Shown here: one piece after another, positions 46,135 through 57,324 of the stretch
How positions within the stretch are numbered: the stretch's first letter is position 1
How the letters are laid out: every line of letters begins with the position of its first letter
Assembly: GCA_026874595.1 (NCBI GenBank)
Contig: CM049322.1
Span: 7,737,900-7,801,899 of the forward strand
DNA from: Sipunculus nudus
Lineage: Eukaryota > Annelida > Sipuncula > Golfingiida > Sipunculidae
Length of the DNA: 64,000 nt
Direction: 5' to 3'
The notes under the pieces: model-generated
Told to the model about the DNA's origin: nothing
The model's database searches: none
Seen by the model: only the letters and a program-made list of their open reading frames with translations
Program-made: the position numbers and the translations under genes

Positions 46135-47321
46135 ATATCACATCTCTTTCAGTTCCAGGTCAGGCATCGGCATCGCCTTGGCCATTGTTTCAGTCCGTTT
46201 CTCAATTTCAGTCCCATCTAGGGTCTGGAAACCTCAGGTGTATATTGATTATGACTGGTTTCTTCAGTTTCTGAAGCCTGGTGGTGCCACCTGTATTTTT
46301 TTCGATTTTTTACGATTTTTTTCATTTATTTTGATAATGCCAAATCATTTTGAAACTATCAAATTTGCAACTGTGTCGTGTCCTGAAACCTTGTATGTTA
46401 TTAGGGGCCCTATTGTAATCACCCTGTCTGTGTGTCTGTCTGTTCGTCTCTCTGTACGTTTGTCATTTTGTTTCCTGGTGATAATCCAGATTGAATTGAA
46501 ATACGGAATTCAGACTTGACCTATAAATGACCCACCTCTATCACAATAACTCTATAGATTTTGAGGTCAGGAGGTCAAAGTTCAAGGTCACCCAACCGAC
46601 TTAGTTAAAAACATTGTGGATGTGTTTTAAGCCAAACTTTTTATCCCAAACCTTGCACATATAGCTGACCTGCCAATAGGGGAAGATTTTGATTGATATT
46701 AGAGTAACAAGGTAAAAGGTCAAAGTCACAGGGGCCATCTGACTGCATATTTGTTTCCGCATGATAAATCCAGTTTGGAATGACATTTTAGGTTCAAACT
46801 TGACTTAAATATAACCCATCAACAATGTAAGACCCTAATTGCTTTTGGGGTCAAAGGTCAAGGTCATCTAACCCTCTTACTTATAAAGATTGTGCATTTT
46901 AAGCCTTTTCATCCTAAACCTTCCATCTAACACATATAGCTGACCTGCAATTAGGAAATGAACATGGTTAATTTGGGGGGTCACTAGGTCAAAGGTCAAG
47001 GTCACAGTGGCCATCTGTCCATATATTTGTTTTCGAGTGATAACCCCATTCTTTGGATGAACATGTTGTTTATAAACTTGATTTATATATAGCCCACCAA
47101 TAAAGTAAGAACCCCTTTTATTTTGGAGTTCAAGGTCACAGGGCAGAAGGCATTATTCAGTATTACGCCAAATTACAGTCTGAATCGGGATTTTTGGCTG
47201 GACCACCTCGTGATCAGGGTTTGGGCTGGTCAGATTCCTGACTGGGATTTGGTCTTGACGCTATAAAAATATTCTCATTATCAATTTCAGCCGAGCGCCG
47301 TGACCCACAGGTCCTTTGCTT
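46135..47321. mobile_element. Dispersed AGCTCAG-family element, 3' part
   Basis: The left boundary is uncertain. From GGTGGTGCCACCTGTATTTT (about 46279) it matches other copies. It continues with a TCTGTCTGTTCGTCTCTCTG run and about 200-bp blocks containing GGTCAAAGGTCAAGGTCAC, as in 31380-32230. It ends CCGAGCGCCGTGACCCACAG and GTCCTTTGCTT. The open frame 46043-46519 spans its left part and is considered accidental. Confidence 0.6.
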
Positions 47322-47877
47322 ATATATGCTTCTATTGTTTCTGTGTTTTAACGACTAGATCAACAGTTGCTATATGCACAGATGCTCTTATCGATGATTA
47401 TATATATATATATCAATGAGTATTTGATATATAAATTATATATTGAATATGTATTTATATATAATATTGAAATTATATCTTACCTATATATCAGTGTGTA
47501 TATGCCACATATATGCGTGCGTATTTGAACAAATTTGAATAAGCAATTAAACAATAATTATAAACATGTTTAGTGCATTTTAAAAATATGTAGCTAAATA
47601 TGTTAAGCACGTCCATTTTTAACAATGTGTCAACAACAATGCATTTCGCTAAAGATATTTACATTTCAGCTAAACTTCTTTATATTTTAAACGTGTAAAT
47701 ATTTTTGGAAACTTATGGATAAAAATCTAAACATGTCCAGCCCAACTTGGTACATGTTTAGCTGCAAAGCGGGGTATTTTTTATCGTTAAATGATAATCG
47801 CGGTTTTTACATCGGGTGTATTGATCGTTATAGCCAATCGAATATATCTTGCAGGATAAGCTTATAGCTTGGGCAAT
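47322..47877. other. Upstream region of NLR copy B
   Basis: AT-rich, with TA-rich sequence at 47400-47510. A possible splice acceptor ATATATCTTGCAG ends at 47854, 23 bases before the chosen ATG, so the first coding exon may follow an untranslated exon. No clear TATA-box/initiator combination was identified. Confidence 0.4.
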
Positions 47878-47935
47878 ATGGAACGAAAGCGATCAGCTGG
47901 GGACGAAAAAGCCCCACCGGAAAAGAAACACAAAG
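47878..47935 (+). CDS. Exon 1 of NLR copy B: start and basic tail
   Basis: ATG in context GGGCAATATGG begins MERKRSAGDEKAPPEKKHK, with donor GTAGTT at 47936 after one base of the next codon. The two basic clusters KRK-type (ERKR) and KKHK, spaced by 11 residues, resemble a bipartite nuclear-localisation signal, but such a short tail could equally be a flexible linker. The start was chosen because it is the first Met in a frame that joins in phase with exon 2. Confidence 0.65.
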
Positions 47936-48237
47936 GTAGTTTACACCGTTCACGAAAGTTTTGTTTTGTGCTGCCACGTTACCGTTTTACAATGTCTATC
48001 TCCTCATGAGATGTATATGACTTTTAGTTAATCACCAAAGGAATAGTCCTATTTGTGATGTATTAAATATTTCCCAGGTGGTGAGAAAGGCGAAGTTTGA
48101 TTTAGATATAGATTTTTTTATTGCATAACATACTTTGTTTGCTGTAATTGTATATAAATATATTTTATTTTCTTAACTGAACATTTCATTGTTGAAGTGT
48201 CATTATTAATTAAAAATCTGGTACAAATAAATTCCAG

Positions 48238-48374
48238 AAGGCCAAGTTCATCCCAATGTGATTCAAACGCAGAGAACTTGGTTAGTCCAAAACATTGATG
48301 TCTTGAATACCCCTATACTGGACGAACTTGTAACAGAGAGTGTCCTATCGCAGATTCAACTGACAGCTCTCAAG
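48238..48374 (+). CDS. Exon 2 of NLR copy B: first half of CARD
   Basis: Acceptor AAATTCCAG (ending 48237), donor GTTAGT at 48375. Only one frame is open and it continues exon 1 (E-G-QVHPNVIQTQRTWLVQNIDV). The sequence RTWLVQNIDVLNTPILDELV then TESVLSQIQLTALK matches the first three helices of a caspase-recruitment domain (pattern L-V-x-x-(I/L)-x-(V/P)-x-x-(I/L)-(L/I)-D-x-L-x-x-x-x-(V/I)-(L/I)). Confidence 0.75.
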
Positions 48375-48810
48375 GTTAGTTTACAGTATTCTTGGACGTA
48401 GTTACATGAACTTATTTTTTAAGGTGAAACTAAGATAAAAACTGATTTTTTTTAATATATGGTTTTATACAGGTATATAGTTTTTAGAAATTTGATGGCT
48501 TGAAATTTAAACTGAACCGCAGGAATCATGTTCTAAATTTGCCACCTGTTGAAAGCTCATAATTTGCTCAGAAAGTGTCATTCCTTTTGTCCGCAAAGTG
48601 TTTCAAACAAAACTAAAGTCTGAACTAAACACCCCTTAAAATTCCACATATAATACAGGTAAAAGGTCCATCCTAAAGCTCTCTTTACCTTCAACCGACC
48701 TGATATTGCTATGGCAGTGTTTAATTCATGATACACGGATGGACGTAAACTTTATATTTTTTTTTATTATTTTTAAACTAGCCTTTTGCTTGTCTAAAAT
48801 AATGTTTCAG

Positions 48811-48985
48811 CCAATATAACGGTCCCACATATTCCGCAATGAACAGGAGAAAAATTCAACAAATATACAGAGAGTATCTGGACTACTTGACCATCTCTAC
48901 GGGAGATGTGAACAGGACTGGCAGAAATTTAAGAACTGTCTTTCCAAACATGGCCACCATCATGTGGTGACAGCAATTGAAGCAG
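48811..48985 (+). CDS. Exon 3 of NLR copy B: second half of CARD, with TAA
   Basis: Acceptor AATGTTTCAG (ending 48810), donor GTAAAT at 48986. In the phase required by exons 2 and 4 it reads P-I-stop-RSHIFRNEQE, then NSTNIQRVSGLLDHLYGRCE and QDWQKFKNCLSKHGHHHVV. This is the CARD pattern of helices 4 to 6 (R-V-x-x-L-L-D-x-L.....F-x-x-(F/C)-L-x-x-x-G-x-x-H-x-V). The TAA at 48817-48819 is the third codon. It is one C-to-T change from CAA and is the only lesion in the exon. The other two frames have stops within the exon. Confidence 0.7.
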
Positions 48986-49098
48986 GTAAATATAAAGTTT
49001 AATTAGGAAAGGTGCAGAGTGTAAGTGACTGAAGGTAAATATAAATATTAATGAGGAATAATTATAGTGCAAGTCACTGAAGCTAAGCATAAATATTT
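48980..49098 (+). repeat. Tandem duplication of the exon 3 splice-donor region
   Basis: The sequence GAAGCAGGTAAATATAAA at the exon 3 end is echoed downstream as GACTGAAGGTAAATATAAAT (49027-49046), GAAGCTAAGCATAAATA, and beyond the transposon as GACTGAAGGCAAATATAAA (50382-50400) and GACTGAACATAAATATAA. The units are about 45 to 55 bp with a shared TTAATGAGGAATAATTA(C/T)AGTGCAA stretch. At least one extra copy keeps a GTAAAT donor (49035). The array was later split by an insertion. Confidence 0.65.
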
Positions 49099-50363
49099 AT
49101 TACTAGCTGATAGACCCGGTATACCGGGCTTATTACCGGGGTTGGGGAGATTTATAAACTGAGATGTGAAATGTTGGCTCCTTTTTTATTCTCAAAGTTA
49201 ACAGATAATATAGGTTTTCAGTGGGAAACTGTCTCCAAAAGATATGTATAAACATTTTGGCAGGACTGCAGAATAACTCACGCTCCTCTCTGAGGCACAA
49301 CACTTCAGTGAACAGAAAACGTTTCTATGTCCAGCTGCTTGTATCTTAATTTTGCCACTGATTTTTATCTGCCTCTTACTTGTAAATTACATGAATCCTA
49401 AACATCATACCGTCCGTCCGTATAAACTCATAACTTTATGGAGACAGTGCGTGAATGATCCTGCAGTCGCTCCAATATGTTTAACACTTATTATGTGGGG
49501 CTATCCTCTCAGCAAGAAATTTATACCCCGGTTTGTTTACCTTGAAGACCTGGTCAGTGATGGTGTTTACATTGCGAACCGGAATGAGACGCGGGGGCAT
49601 TCAGGTTTTCGATGATATTTGACTGGATTCTATCGTTGGACGTATAAAGATTTAGTTGATGTGAAGAACACATGAAAGATTTATTAAATGTACGTTGAAA
49701 GGACACTGTTCCTGAAGAGAGAAACAGAAATATGAATACCTCGTAAGTAGCAGAAGCGGACCCAACGGGACTCCATGCAGAGGGTCCGTATTCATTTTCA
49801 ACCACCGCATATTCATTTTTTCATCGTATCAGACAAATTTTGAGGCCTGAAACCCCAGACACTACTCCACCCCATCCAAACCCCACCCAACGCTTGTTCG
49901 TGAAATTGGGACCTTGAAATAGGTTTTGTCATTATTCCTCCTGGGTTGAATTCTCCATTTCATAAAGCGAGTACCATATTTTTCTTTTTTTTTTCTTTTA
50001 CTGACCACGCACGTGGGTGAGAGCCTGGGTCAATGAAAGGCCCGACAGGCTCAAATCCCTAACTGAAAGCAAGCGTTATTCATATGAACAATAGTAGTGT
50101 TTAAGGTTGAGAGACCTCGATGCATGCGTTCGGTCATTGCCGAAGGCAATTCGGCTGTGCTCGATCTAGCCTCTGTGCTAGTCAGTAAAAACGGAAAAAT
50201 CACTCAAAATTATATGTACATTAAAAATAATTTATTCTCATATCGCCTATGTCACTGCGGGCATAATAACCTTTAAAGTGATATAAGGCACACTATTGTA
50301 CACAGCGCGCTTTTAGAGAACATTGCGAACAGACGTGAACCGAATTCCTTTTATAAGTATTAG
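49099..50363. mobile_element. Interspersed element in intron 3 of NLR copy B
   Basis: Bounded by a 10-bp direct repeat ATAAATATTT (49089-49098 and 50364-50373). Starts ATTACTAGCTGATAGACCCG and GTATACCGGG, and ends CCTTTTATAAGTATTAG. Its last 830 bp are repeated at 51687-52443. The shorter second copy lacks the left part, as expected of 5'-truncated retroposition. The frame at 49352-49615 (with YLEDLVSDGVYIANRNETRG) lies inside but has no known domain. Confidence 0.7.
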
Positions 50364-51111
50364 ATAAATATTTCAAACCGTGACTGAAGGCAAATATAAA
50401 TACTAATGATAAATAACTCTCATTGTAAGTGACTGAACATAAATATAATTATTAATGAGGAATTATTTACAGTGCAGGTAACTGAAGTTTTGGTACACAT
50501 ACACAAGCATCACCCTTGATTTATAGATAAAACATTTTGTCATATAAAATGTTTACTTTTTCTTTTAATATATACCGATTGTTTTAATATTCTTATAATC
50601 TTAATGCAGTGGTGCACCAATCTGTCCCTGATCTTTGTTATTTTTTCTTAAAAATTTGTCTTTTTTGAACATTCCTTATACTCAATAAGTCAAGGGTCGG
50701 GCACTTAGAGGCAAGCTACAAGAATATTGTCTATAATCTTAGTTTCTGCTATTTTTCAAAGTCAGTACATTCAATTTGAGATTCTGGACTGGGTAAACAA
50801 TAAGGTGTTTCCAAAAGGAAATTAATAACCGAGAACAACAATAATGTGACATTTTCTGCATTTTTTCCTTTTTCTGCATTTTTTTTGTTTAATTTAATAC
50901 AAAAGTAGACTTTTAGCTAAAAGTAGACTGCTTTTTAATTAAACAATATTAACATGTTCTGTCATAACGGTTGCTTAACATACATCACTGACTGTGGGGA
51001 AATGTGATTCATTGGGACCCATGTGCAAGATCATATAATATCATGGAAATTATATCATGTTTCTCGTGCTATGAAATGAAAACAATTGTTTCATATTTTT
51101 TTCTATCACAG

Positions 51112-51326
51112 CCACAGTAGAGAATACCAGTGAGAACATCACTGACTGTCAAAAAGCGATGGCTCGACATTACAAGAGGTTCCACAAAGACGTAATTTTG
51201 TATCCCTATGGCAACCGAAAGAGAACTGTTAGACTGGACGCAGTGTACACCTCTATGACATATTCTGTGACCACAGACGACGGAAAAACTACAAACACCT
51301 CTGATATTGCCACTGTATTGAGCAAT
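51112..51326 (+). CDS. Exon 4 of NLR copy B: pre-NACHT region
   Basis: Acceptor TTTTTTCTATCACAG (ending 51111), donor GTAAGT at 51327. Translated with two leftover bases: ATVENTSENITDCQKAMARH then YKRFHKDVILYPYG and, at the end, TSDIATVLSN. It aligns with the 1723-1940 exon of copy A in phase, length (215 against 218 bases) and the AR-H-Y-(K/R)-R core. The role is unknown; in this gene type it links the CARD to the NACHT domain. Confidence 0.8.
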
Positions 51327-51686
51327 GTAAGTTAATCACAAAAATCTTCCAATATTTTGTTTCATATTTAATTCCTTAGGTTCATATATCTATTGCCTCT
51401 TGTCGTTTTAATATTCTGAGAATAAACGTTGATAAAACGAGAACCATGAGGTGACTTTCAGCCCTATTAACCTTAGGTAATACCTTTTTATTTCATTTAA
51501 TTTTTTTTGTGATTTTTTTTTTTATTATTAGAGTGATGCCATATATCTTAGTTTACCTCAGTTGTCATACATGTTAACAATAAAACTTTAAAAATCATTT
51601 AGGATGTATATATTAATATCACAAAGATTTGACTCAAACCAGACAAATTTACGGAAATTGGTGGAAAGTATGGCGCTGTGGTCGTA

Positions 51687-52443
51687 TGTTTACCTTGAAG
51701 ACCTGGTCAGTGATGGTTTACATTGCCAACCGAAATGAGACGCGGAGGCATACAGTGTTTTGTTGATATATGACTGTTTTCTATCGTTGAACGTATAAAG
51801 AATAGGTTGATGTGAGGACCTCATGAAAGATTAATTAAATGTACGTTGCAAGGAAACTGTTCCTGAAGAAGGAAACAGAAATATGCAAACATCGTAAGTA
51901 GCAGAAGCGGACCCAGCAGGACTCCATGCAGTGGGTCCGTGTCCCATTTTTAGCCACCGCAACCTTTTTTCATCGTATCAGACAAATTTTGAGGCCTGAA
52001 ACCCCCGCCACCACACCCCAACCCAGCCCTGTTCCTGAAATTGGGACCTTGAATTAGGTTTTGTCGTTAATTCTCCTGGGTTGAACTCTCCATTTCATAA
52101 TGCGAGAAACATATGTTTTTTTTTCTTTACTGACCACGCACGTTGGTCAAATCCCTCATTGAAAGCAAGCGTTATTCATATGAACAATAGTCCTTAGTGT
52201 TAGAGGTTAAGTGACCACGATGCACCATTCCGGTGATTGCCGAAGGCAGTTCGGCTGTGCTCGGTAAAAAAACGGAAAAATCACTCAAAATTATATGTAT
52301 ATTAAAAATTATTTATTTTCATATTGCCTATGTCACTGCGGGGATAATAACCTTTAAAATTATGTATGGCACAATATTGTACACAACGCGGTTTTAGAGA
52401 ACATTGCGCACAAACGTGAACCGAATTCCTTTTATAAGTATTA
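51687..52443. mobile_element. 5'-truncated second copy of the intron element
   Basis: From TGTTTACCTTGAAGACCTGG to CCTTTTATAAGTATTAG it parallels 49534-50363 with scattered substitutions and some deletions. It lies in intron 4 of the same gene, in the same orientation. It contains the CACCGCAACC..TCAGACAAATTTTGAGG stretch also seen near 11530. Confidence 0.8.
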
Positions 52444-52825
52444 GATACAATTTTACAAACCAAGTTTACTGTTAACTGAAATGGCAGGTAAATCTAATCA
52501 CTCACCTCACCTGCACTGTTCATTTCTTGATCAACTGCGTCAGTCAACTCATCCCTTAAATTTATCTTGTATTTATTCAAGATGTTAAGACGAAAGGGTT
52601 CTGCAGTCACAATCTGAGGTCACAATCAAAGGCATTAACTTCTAGTTTTTGTTATGAATAAAAGTAGTACGCAACCGTTATGTGTACGGAACCGTTAATT
52701 TTGTTACATGGGCTAAAAGCCATTATATTAATGATGTAAGGTGACACAATAAAACTGTTCTCCACATTGACTGGGACTTCTATGGATATATCCTTTCACG
52801 ATGGGTAAGATCAGGACATTGATAT

Positions 52826-52866
<41 letters not shown>

Positions 52867-53268
52867 GGTATATATAGTCTTTTTACAGGATTATCCGATT
52901 ACATTCTAAGATTTATCAACTACTTTATAATTATGTGATCAAAATCATAACAAACAAAAAAAATCTGACAGTGCACGTTGAGTCTTTAATCAATTACCCT
53001 AGTTTGCCATTGGACGACACAATTTCAAAACCTTTCGTACAGGTCCTTGATAATATTATTCAAAAGTAATTAATTATTGAAATTCAGTTGTTAAATCCCA
53101 CTTGAAAGAACCATTTTCCAAGATATAAAATCAGTAGTTTCTCATGATATAATCTTTCTGTTCGTTGTAACTGACCGTGCATGAAGTCATATCCAATATA
53201 ATACAACATATGAGATTTTCCTTAGTTACTTAATGAATTCAAACTAATAAAGTCAGGTGTTATTCTGT

Positions 53269-53307
<39 letters not shown>

Positions 53308-54225
53308 TATATATATATAATTATATATTTATATATTAGCACATGATCAGTAACTACATTTCTAATAATATTCTTTTTGGTTTAAGTTACCTAGGGTTAT
53401 TTATATATGAACAGAACCAAAGCCATGCTTACCATGCCGTGGACCCTTTAACAATATCATAATTTTGCATATTTTCGATACCGTGAGGTTAATAATTTTT
53501 CCTGGTTCAAAATGTGACTGACTGGTATATGCTGACTCATCTGGTATATGACCAGGTGGAAAAGGTTAAACAATCCAATAAAGATATGTCCCTGATTCTG
53601 TATGCTCAAATATTTAATGTGGTCTTTCCTAATCCAACCCCCTCTCAATCACTTTTATTGCACCCGGTTCTTTAGATTTATTAGATTTCCTACTGAAACA
53701 CAAACACAAAAAAGGCTGTCACTTAAACATAACCTCCTTAGTAGAGGAGACAACATATGCAAATCAGATAAATTGTTACATAGATATAAAACTCCTTCGA
53801 ACATTTAAACATCGAATAAAATATTTAACCGTATATAAAACCCACATTTTCTGTATTTACAACCAATTGACTAATAACTGTTCAGTTACTAATTAACTTT
53901 TGTACTGGGTATATGAAACTCTGGCATGTTGGGGATGGACGTGTGATTTTATTACCTATATTGTTTGCTTCATATTTATAAAAGGAAAGTGTAATTTGAG
54001 ACTGATATCTAGTAGTGACTATTTCAATTCTGCTGTTATACAAGCTAAATTAAATATGTTGGTTTTGAATATGTCTGAAATAAGTGGAAAGAAATATCAT
54101 CCTCACACAGTAATATGCAATAACCTTCTTTGTTACTTCTAATATTTCTGCTTTTCTTAATGGTAAAATAAAGAGAACAGACCTAATAAATGGCTCGGGT
54201 AAAAATTACATTTCTTTCCTTCCAG
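52444..54225 (+). other. Remainder of intron 4 of NLR copy B
   Basis: AT-rich intron sequence with (TA)n at 52830-52863 and 53272-53318. The frames at 53602-53808 and 53900-54142 show no domain. The acceptor is TTTCCTTCCAG, ending 54225. Confidence 0.55.
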
Positions 54226-56610
54226 ACACGAGCGTGTTCATGGACATCTTTAAAAGGTAAACCTGGCACGGGAAAATCAACCTTAGTTAACTGGTGTTTG
54301 ACCACATGGGCTGATTATGTCATGGAAACAGTAACTCTCACAAATGACCTTGATAAAAGGGCATCATCAAATAACACAAGAGCAGATAGGTGTGGAGTTG
54401 GATACGACCTTGTCCTTGAGATTTTCTTTAGGTATGTCAAGCCAGGCGCGACATTTACTGAAACAGTAAAGCAACAGATACATGGTCTCAACATGAAAAG
54501 CATCAGTAATTATATGCAGCAGAAACCAGACAAGTTTTTGTTAATTTTTGATGCTTTGGATGAATATGACTTGGATACGTCACAGGAAATTACAAATATT
54601 CTGAAAGGAGAACTGTATCCGGAAGTGGACAGGTTGGTGACGTCTCGTCACTTACAGGCTGACAGCGAATCAGCTGATATACTGAGGTCTTATGATAAGC
54701 ATATAGAGTTGAAGGGTTTCAATGACCAAAACATTGACGAATACATGAAGAAATATATGCAGAACTCCAATGCATCAATGCTTCAAATTTAGCTATCACA
54801 ACGGAATGAAAGCATGGACGCGGCAACCTGTGAATTTATAAAGACGATTAAAGAATCAAAAGTGTTGCCCCTCTGCCACACGCCCTTACATTTATGTTTT
54901 GTTTGTCAACTGGCTGAGGCCGGAGCGGATATCAAACTCCTAAATAAAACTCAGCTCTACGTAATGATTACCAAATACATCCTGGATGTTAACAACTGCA
55001 GAGAAGAAACGCCAAAAGTCAAAGATCTAAGGAACTTGGAAGACTACCATAATGAATTAATCAAATGTGGTTCCGCAGGTCAGATCTTTATCCGTAATGA
55101 TAAGAAAAGCAAGTGCCTATTTTCAAATGACGTTGACTCAACAAAAAGTACAGAAGACTTGGTTTACATGGGAATCCGCCTTGGACTAATCATTCCAGTT
55201 CCACCTGAACATTTAGCAGACAATTTCTATGCATTTATACATCTGTCGATTCAGGAATTTACCTATGCTTATTCTATAGTCCATGACCTGGACCAGAAAC
55301 TTATGTTTATATCATATTTGACCGACATATTCCGACTACACGACTGCCGTAATATAATTTCATTTTGTTGTGGTATATCTGAACATTGCGGGAACGAGCT
55401 GCTCTCACATGCTGTCAAACTTGTCAGACATAGCAAGGATAGACCGACCGCTCATCAGTGTCCATACTTTAACTCCATTTCCTGGCACTCGGGGAAGGTT
55501 GACTGGGAGGCTGAAGTAAACCCCTCCTCTGACATCAGTTTTTATATTGCACAATGTGTTGCGGAGTTTAAGAACCCGAATCTTTGTGCTATTCCTTTAC
55601 CAAACAGTATTACTCTAGATCTCTCTCAGTCTGAGACAGACGCTATGTTAACAATGTTCAGACACAACAAGTCACAATCAGCGGTTATAGCTATTGAGAT
55701 AAAGAATGGTGGTCTCAGTAGAGATATATGGGAGACAGCAACATCAGTAATACTGCCACATGAGCTCAAACAGCTTTATTTAACCTTGACTTGTATAGAT
55801 GACACGGCAGTACTAGCAGCAAGTATTAATCAAATGGCCAAACTGACGCATCTGAAACTCCAGATACAATCCCTGACACAGACTGACAGCGAGCGCCTCC
55901 TGGCGGTGATCCCGCAGACCATAACACTTCATAGGTTGTTGCTGAGATATTTCCCCCTGAGTGCCCGCGGGGCTGATTTTTTATTTAAACTCGCGGGGAC
56001 TCAGCATCATATGGGAAGGCTACATGTTACAGACACCGACCTGTCACTGCTGGGTCCGCGCGTGACATCACTCCTCACATCTCAACATCTGGTTCAACTT
56101 GTAATCTCCAACACTCACGTGACCCGGCAGCAGGTGACTTCACTGTGTACCGACCTGCCGGGTCAATGCCGCCATCTCCTGTGGCTGAACATGTCCGGTA
56201 ATGATATATCTGATGTGGAGGACCGATTAGCTGAGGCCGTCTCAAAACTTAACCATCTCTCATGGCTTAATATCAGGAACTGTAATATAACATCACAGGG
56301 ACTGTGGCGGATCCTACAACATCTGCCAGACACGCTGCGTCTGTTAGACATTTGTAACAATGGTTTCACACATTTTTCACGGCTGTCAGAGTGTTGTCAT
56401 TTTCTAAAGTATATTCGTTTTCTGTGGTGTGAGGGTACAGCTGTACCGGCCGAGGTGATGCAAGAACTGGTACAAGTGTGTGACCAAAACCTCCCTGAGC
56501 TCAAACTGATGTACGACGACAAATCATGCCAGGCTGGTAAACAAGCTTTACAGGCGTTTACTGTTGAGCTCATTAATGAGATATCGACAAGGGCACATAA
56601 GGTAGACTGA
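54226..56610 (+). CDS. Exon 5 of NLR copy B: NACHT + LRR, with one in-frame TAG
   Basis: Phase 0 after acceptor CCTTCCAG. TRACSWTSLK leads into Walker A GKPGTGKST (54256-54282). Walker B LIFDALDEY is at 54541-54567 and sensor-like RLVTSRH at 54631-54651. A winged-helix region with FRLHDCRNIISFCCG (about 55330) precedes LRRs of the ribonuclease-inhibitor type from about 55780 to 56420 (LSWLNIRNCNITSQGLWRIL). The frame ends TRAHKVD and TGA at 56608-56610. The TAG at 54790-54792 lies after ASMLQI and before LSQRNESMDAATCEF, in a region where copy A has an unrelated linker. A Met at 54814 could start an LRR-side fragment lacking the NACHT domain. Confidence 0.88.
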
Positions 56611-57084
56611 CGGTAACCAGAATTCAACACATTTATAAGTTACAGAATAGTTACACAGTTACAGAATATACATAATTTAAGAACAAAACTCGTTATTTTT
56701 TACAATTAAGTTTCTTTTATTCTTTTTAAAATGTTTTTTCCGGTACAGGATTTTTGTTCTCCGGTTTACTTGAAGCTTCATATGCGGCGAGGTATCCATG
56801 GAATGTATACATAAGCCGCATTATAACACGCAGTGACAATTCAAATCTTGACTTCTCGTGACACGATTGTGTAAGTGAACATAAAGGTATGAAAAACCAC
56901 TGGATTTACATAATCACTATCTGTTTAAATGAACCAAAATGCCGGTGACCAAGCTGATATGAGCGAACTTTTACCATGAGTCACGTTTATCCTTTTGTTG
57001 AATCAGTGTTTTGATGGTATGATAAAAGTATTTAAACAGGATAATATTAAATTGAATATATATATATATATGTATATTTATATA

Positions 57085-57124
<40 letters not shown>

Positions 57125-57281
57125 CGTATATATAGTTGTAGTTTTTTGGCGTCTGTATAAAACCAAAGAAAAACACGTATTGAATATAATTTTGGTTTGC
57201 TAAAAATACCACAATATTTCTCCTTGGTACATTTCTAGGATTTGATTAAGTACCAGAGACTATTATAGCTAATATACTTGT

Positions 57282-57324
<43 letters not shown>

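Larger units (their letters stand above)
47878..56610 (+). pseudogene. NLR-like CARD-NACHT-LRR gene, copy B (probably inactivated)
   Basis: Five exons (47878-47935, 48238-48374, 48811-48985, 51112-51326, 54226-56610) join with consistent phases into 990 codons: basic tail, CARD, pre-NACHT region, NACHT NTPase, winged-helix region and LRRs. CARD-NACHT-LRR proteins are cytoplasmic receptors that recruit CARD partners after nucleotide-driven oligomerisation (family knowledge). Two in-frame stops, TAA at 48817-48819 in the CARD exon and TAG at 54790-54792 in the NACHT exon, interrupt it. Otherwise the frame is intact over 989 residues, so the lesions look recent. It is possible that the TAA is bypassed by an unrecognised alternative acceptor. 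Splice junctions are predicted by eye. Confidence 0.8.

Noticed and set aside
46043-46519. 158-codon plus-strand frame
   Set aside because: Lies across the left edge of a dispersed element whose other copies are non-coding; no domain seen.
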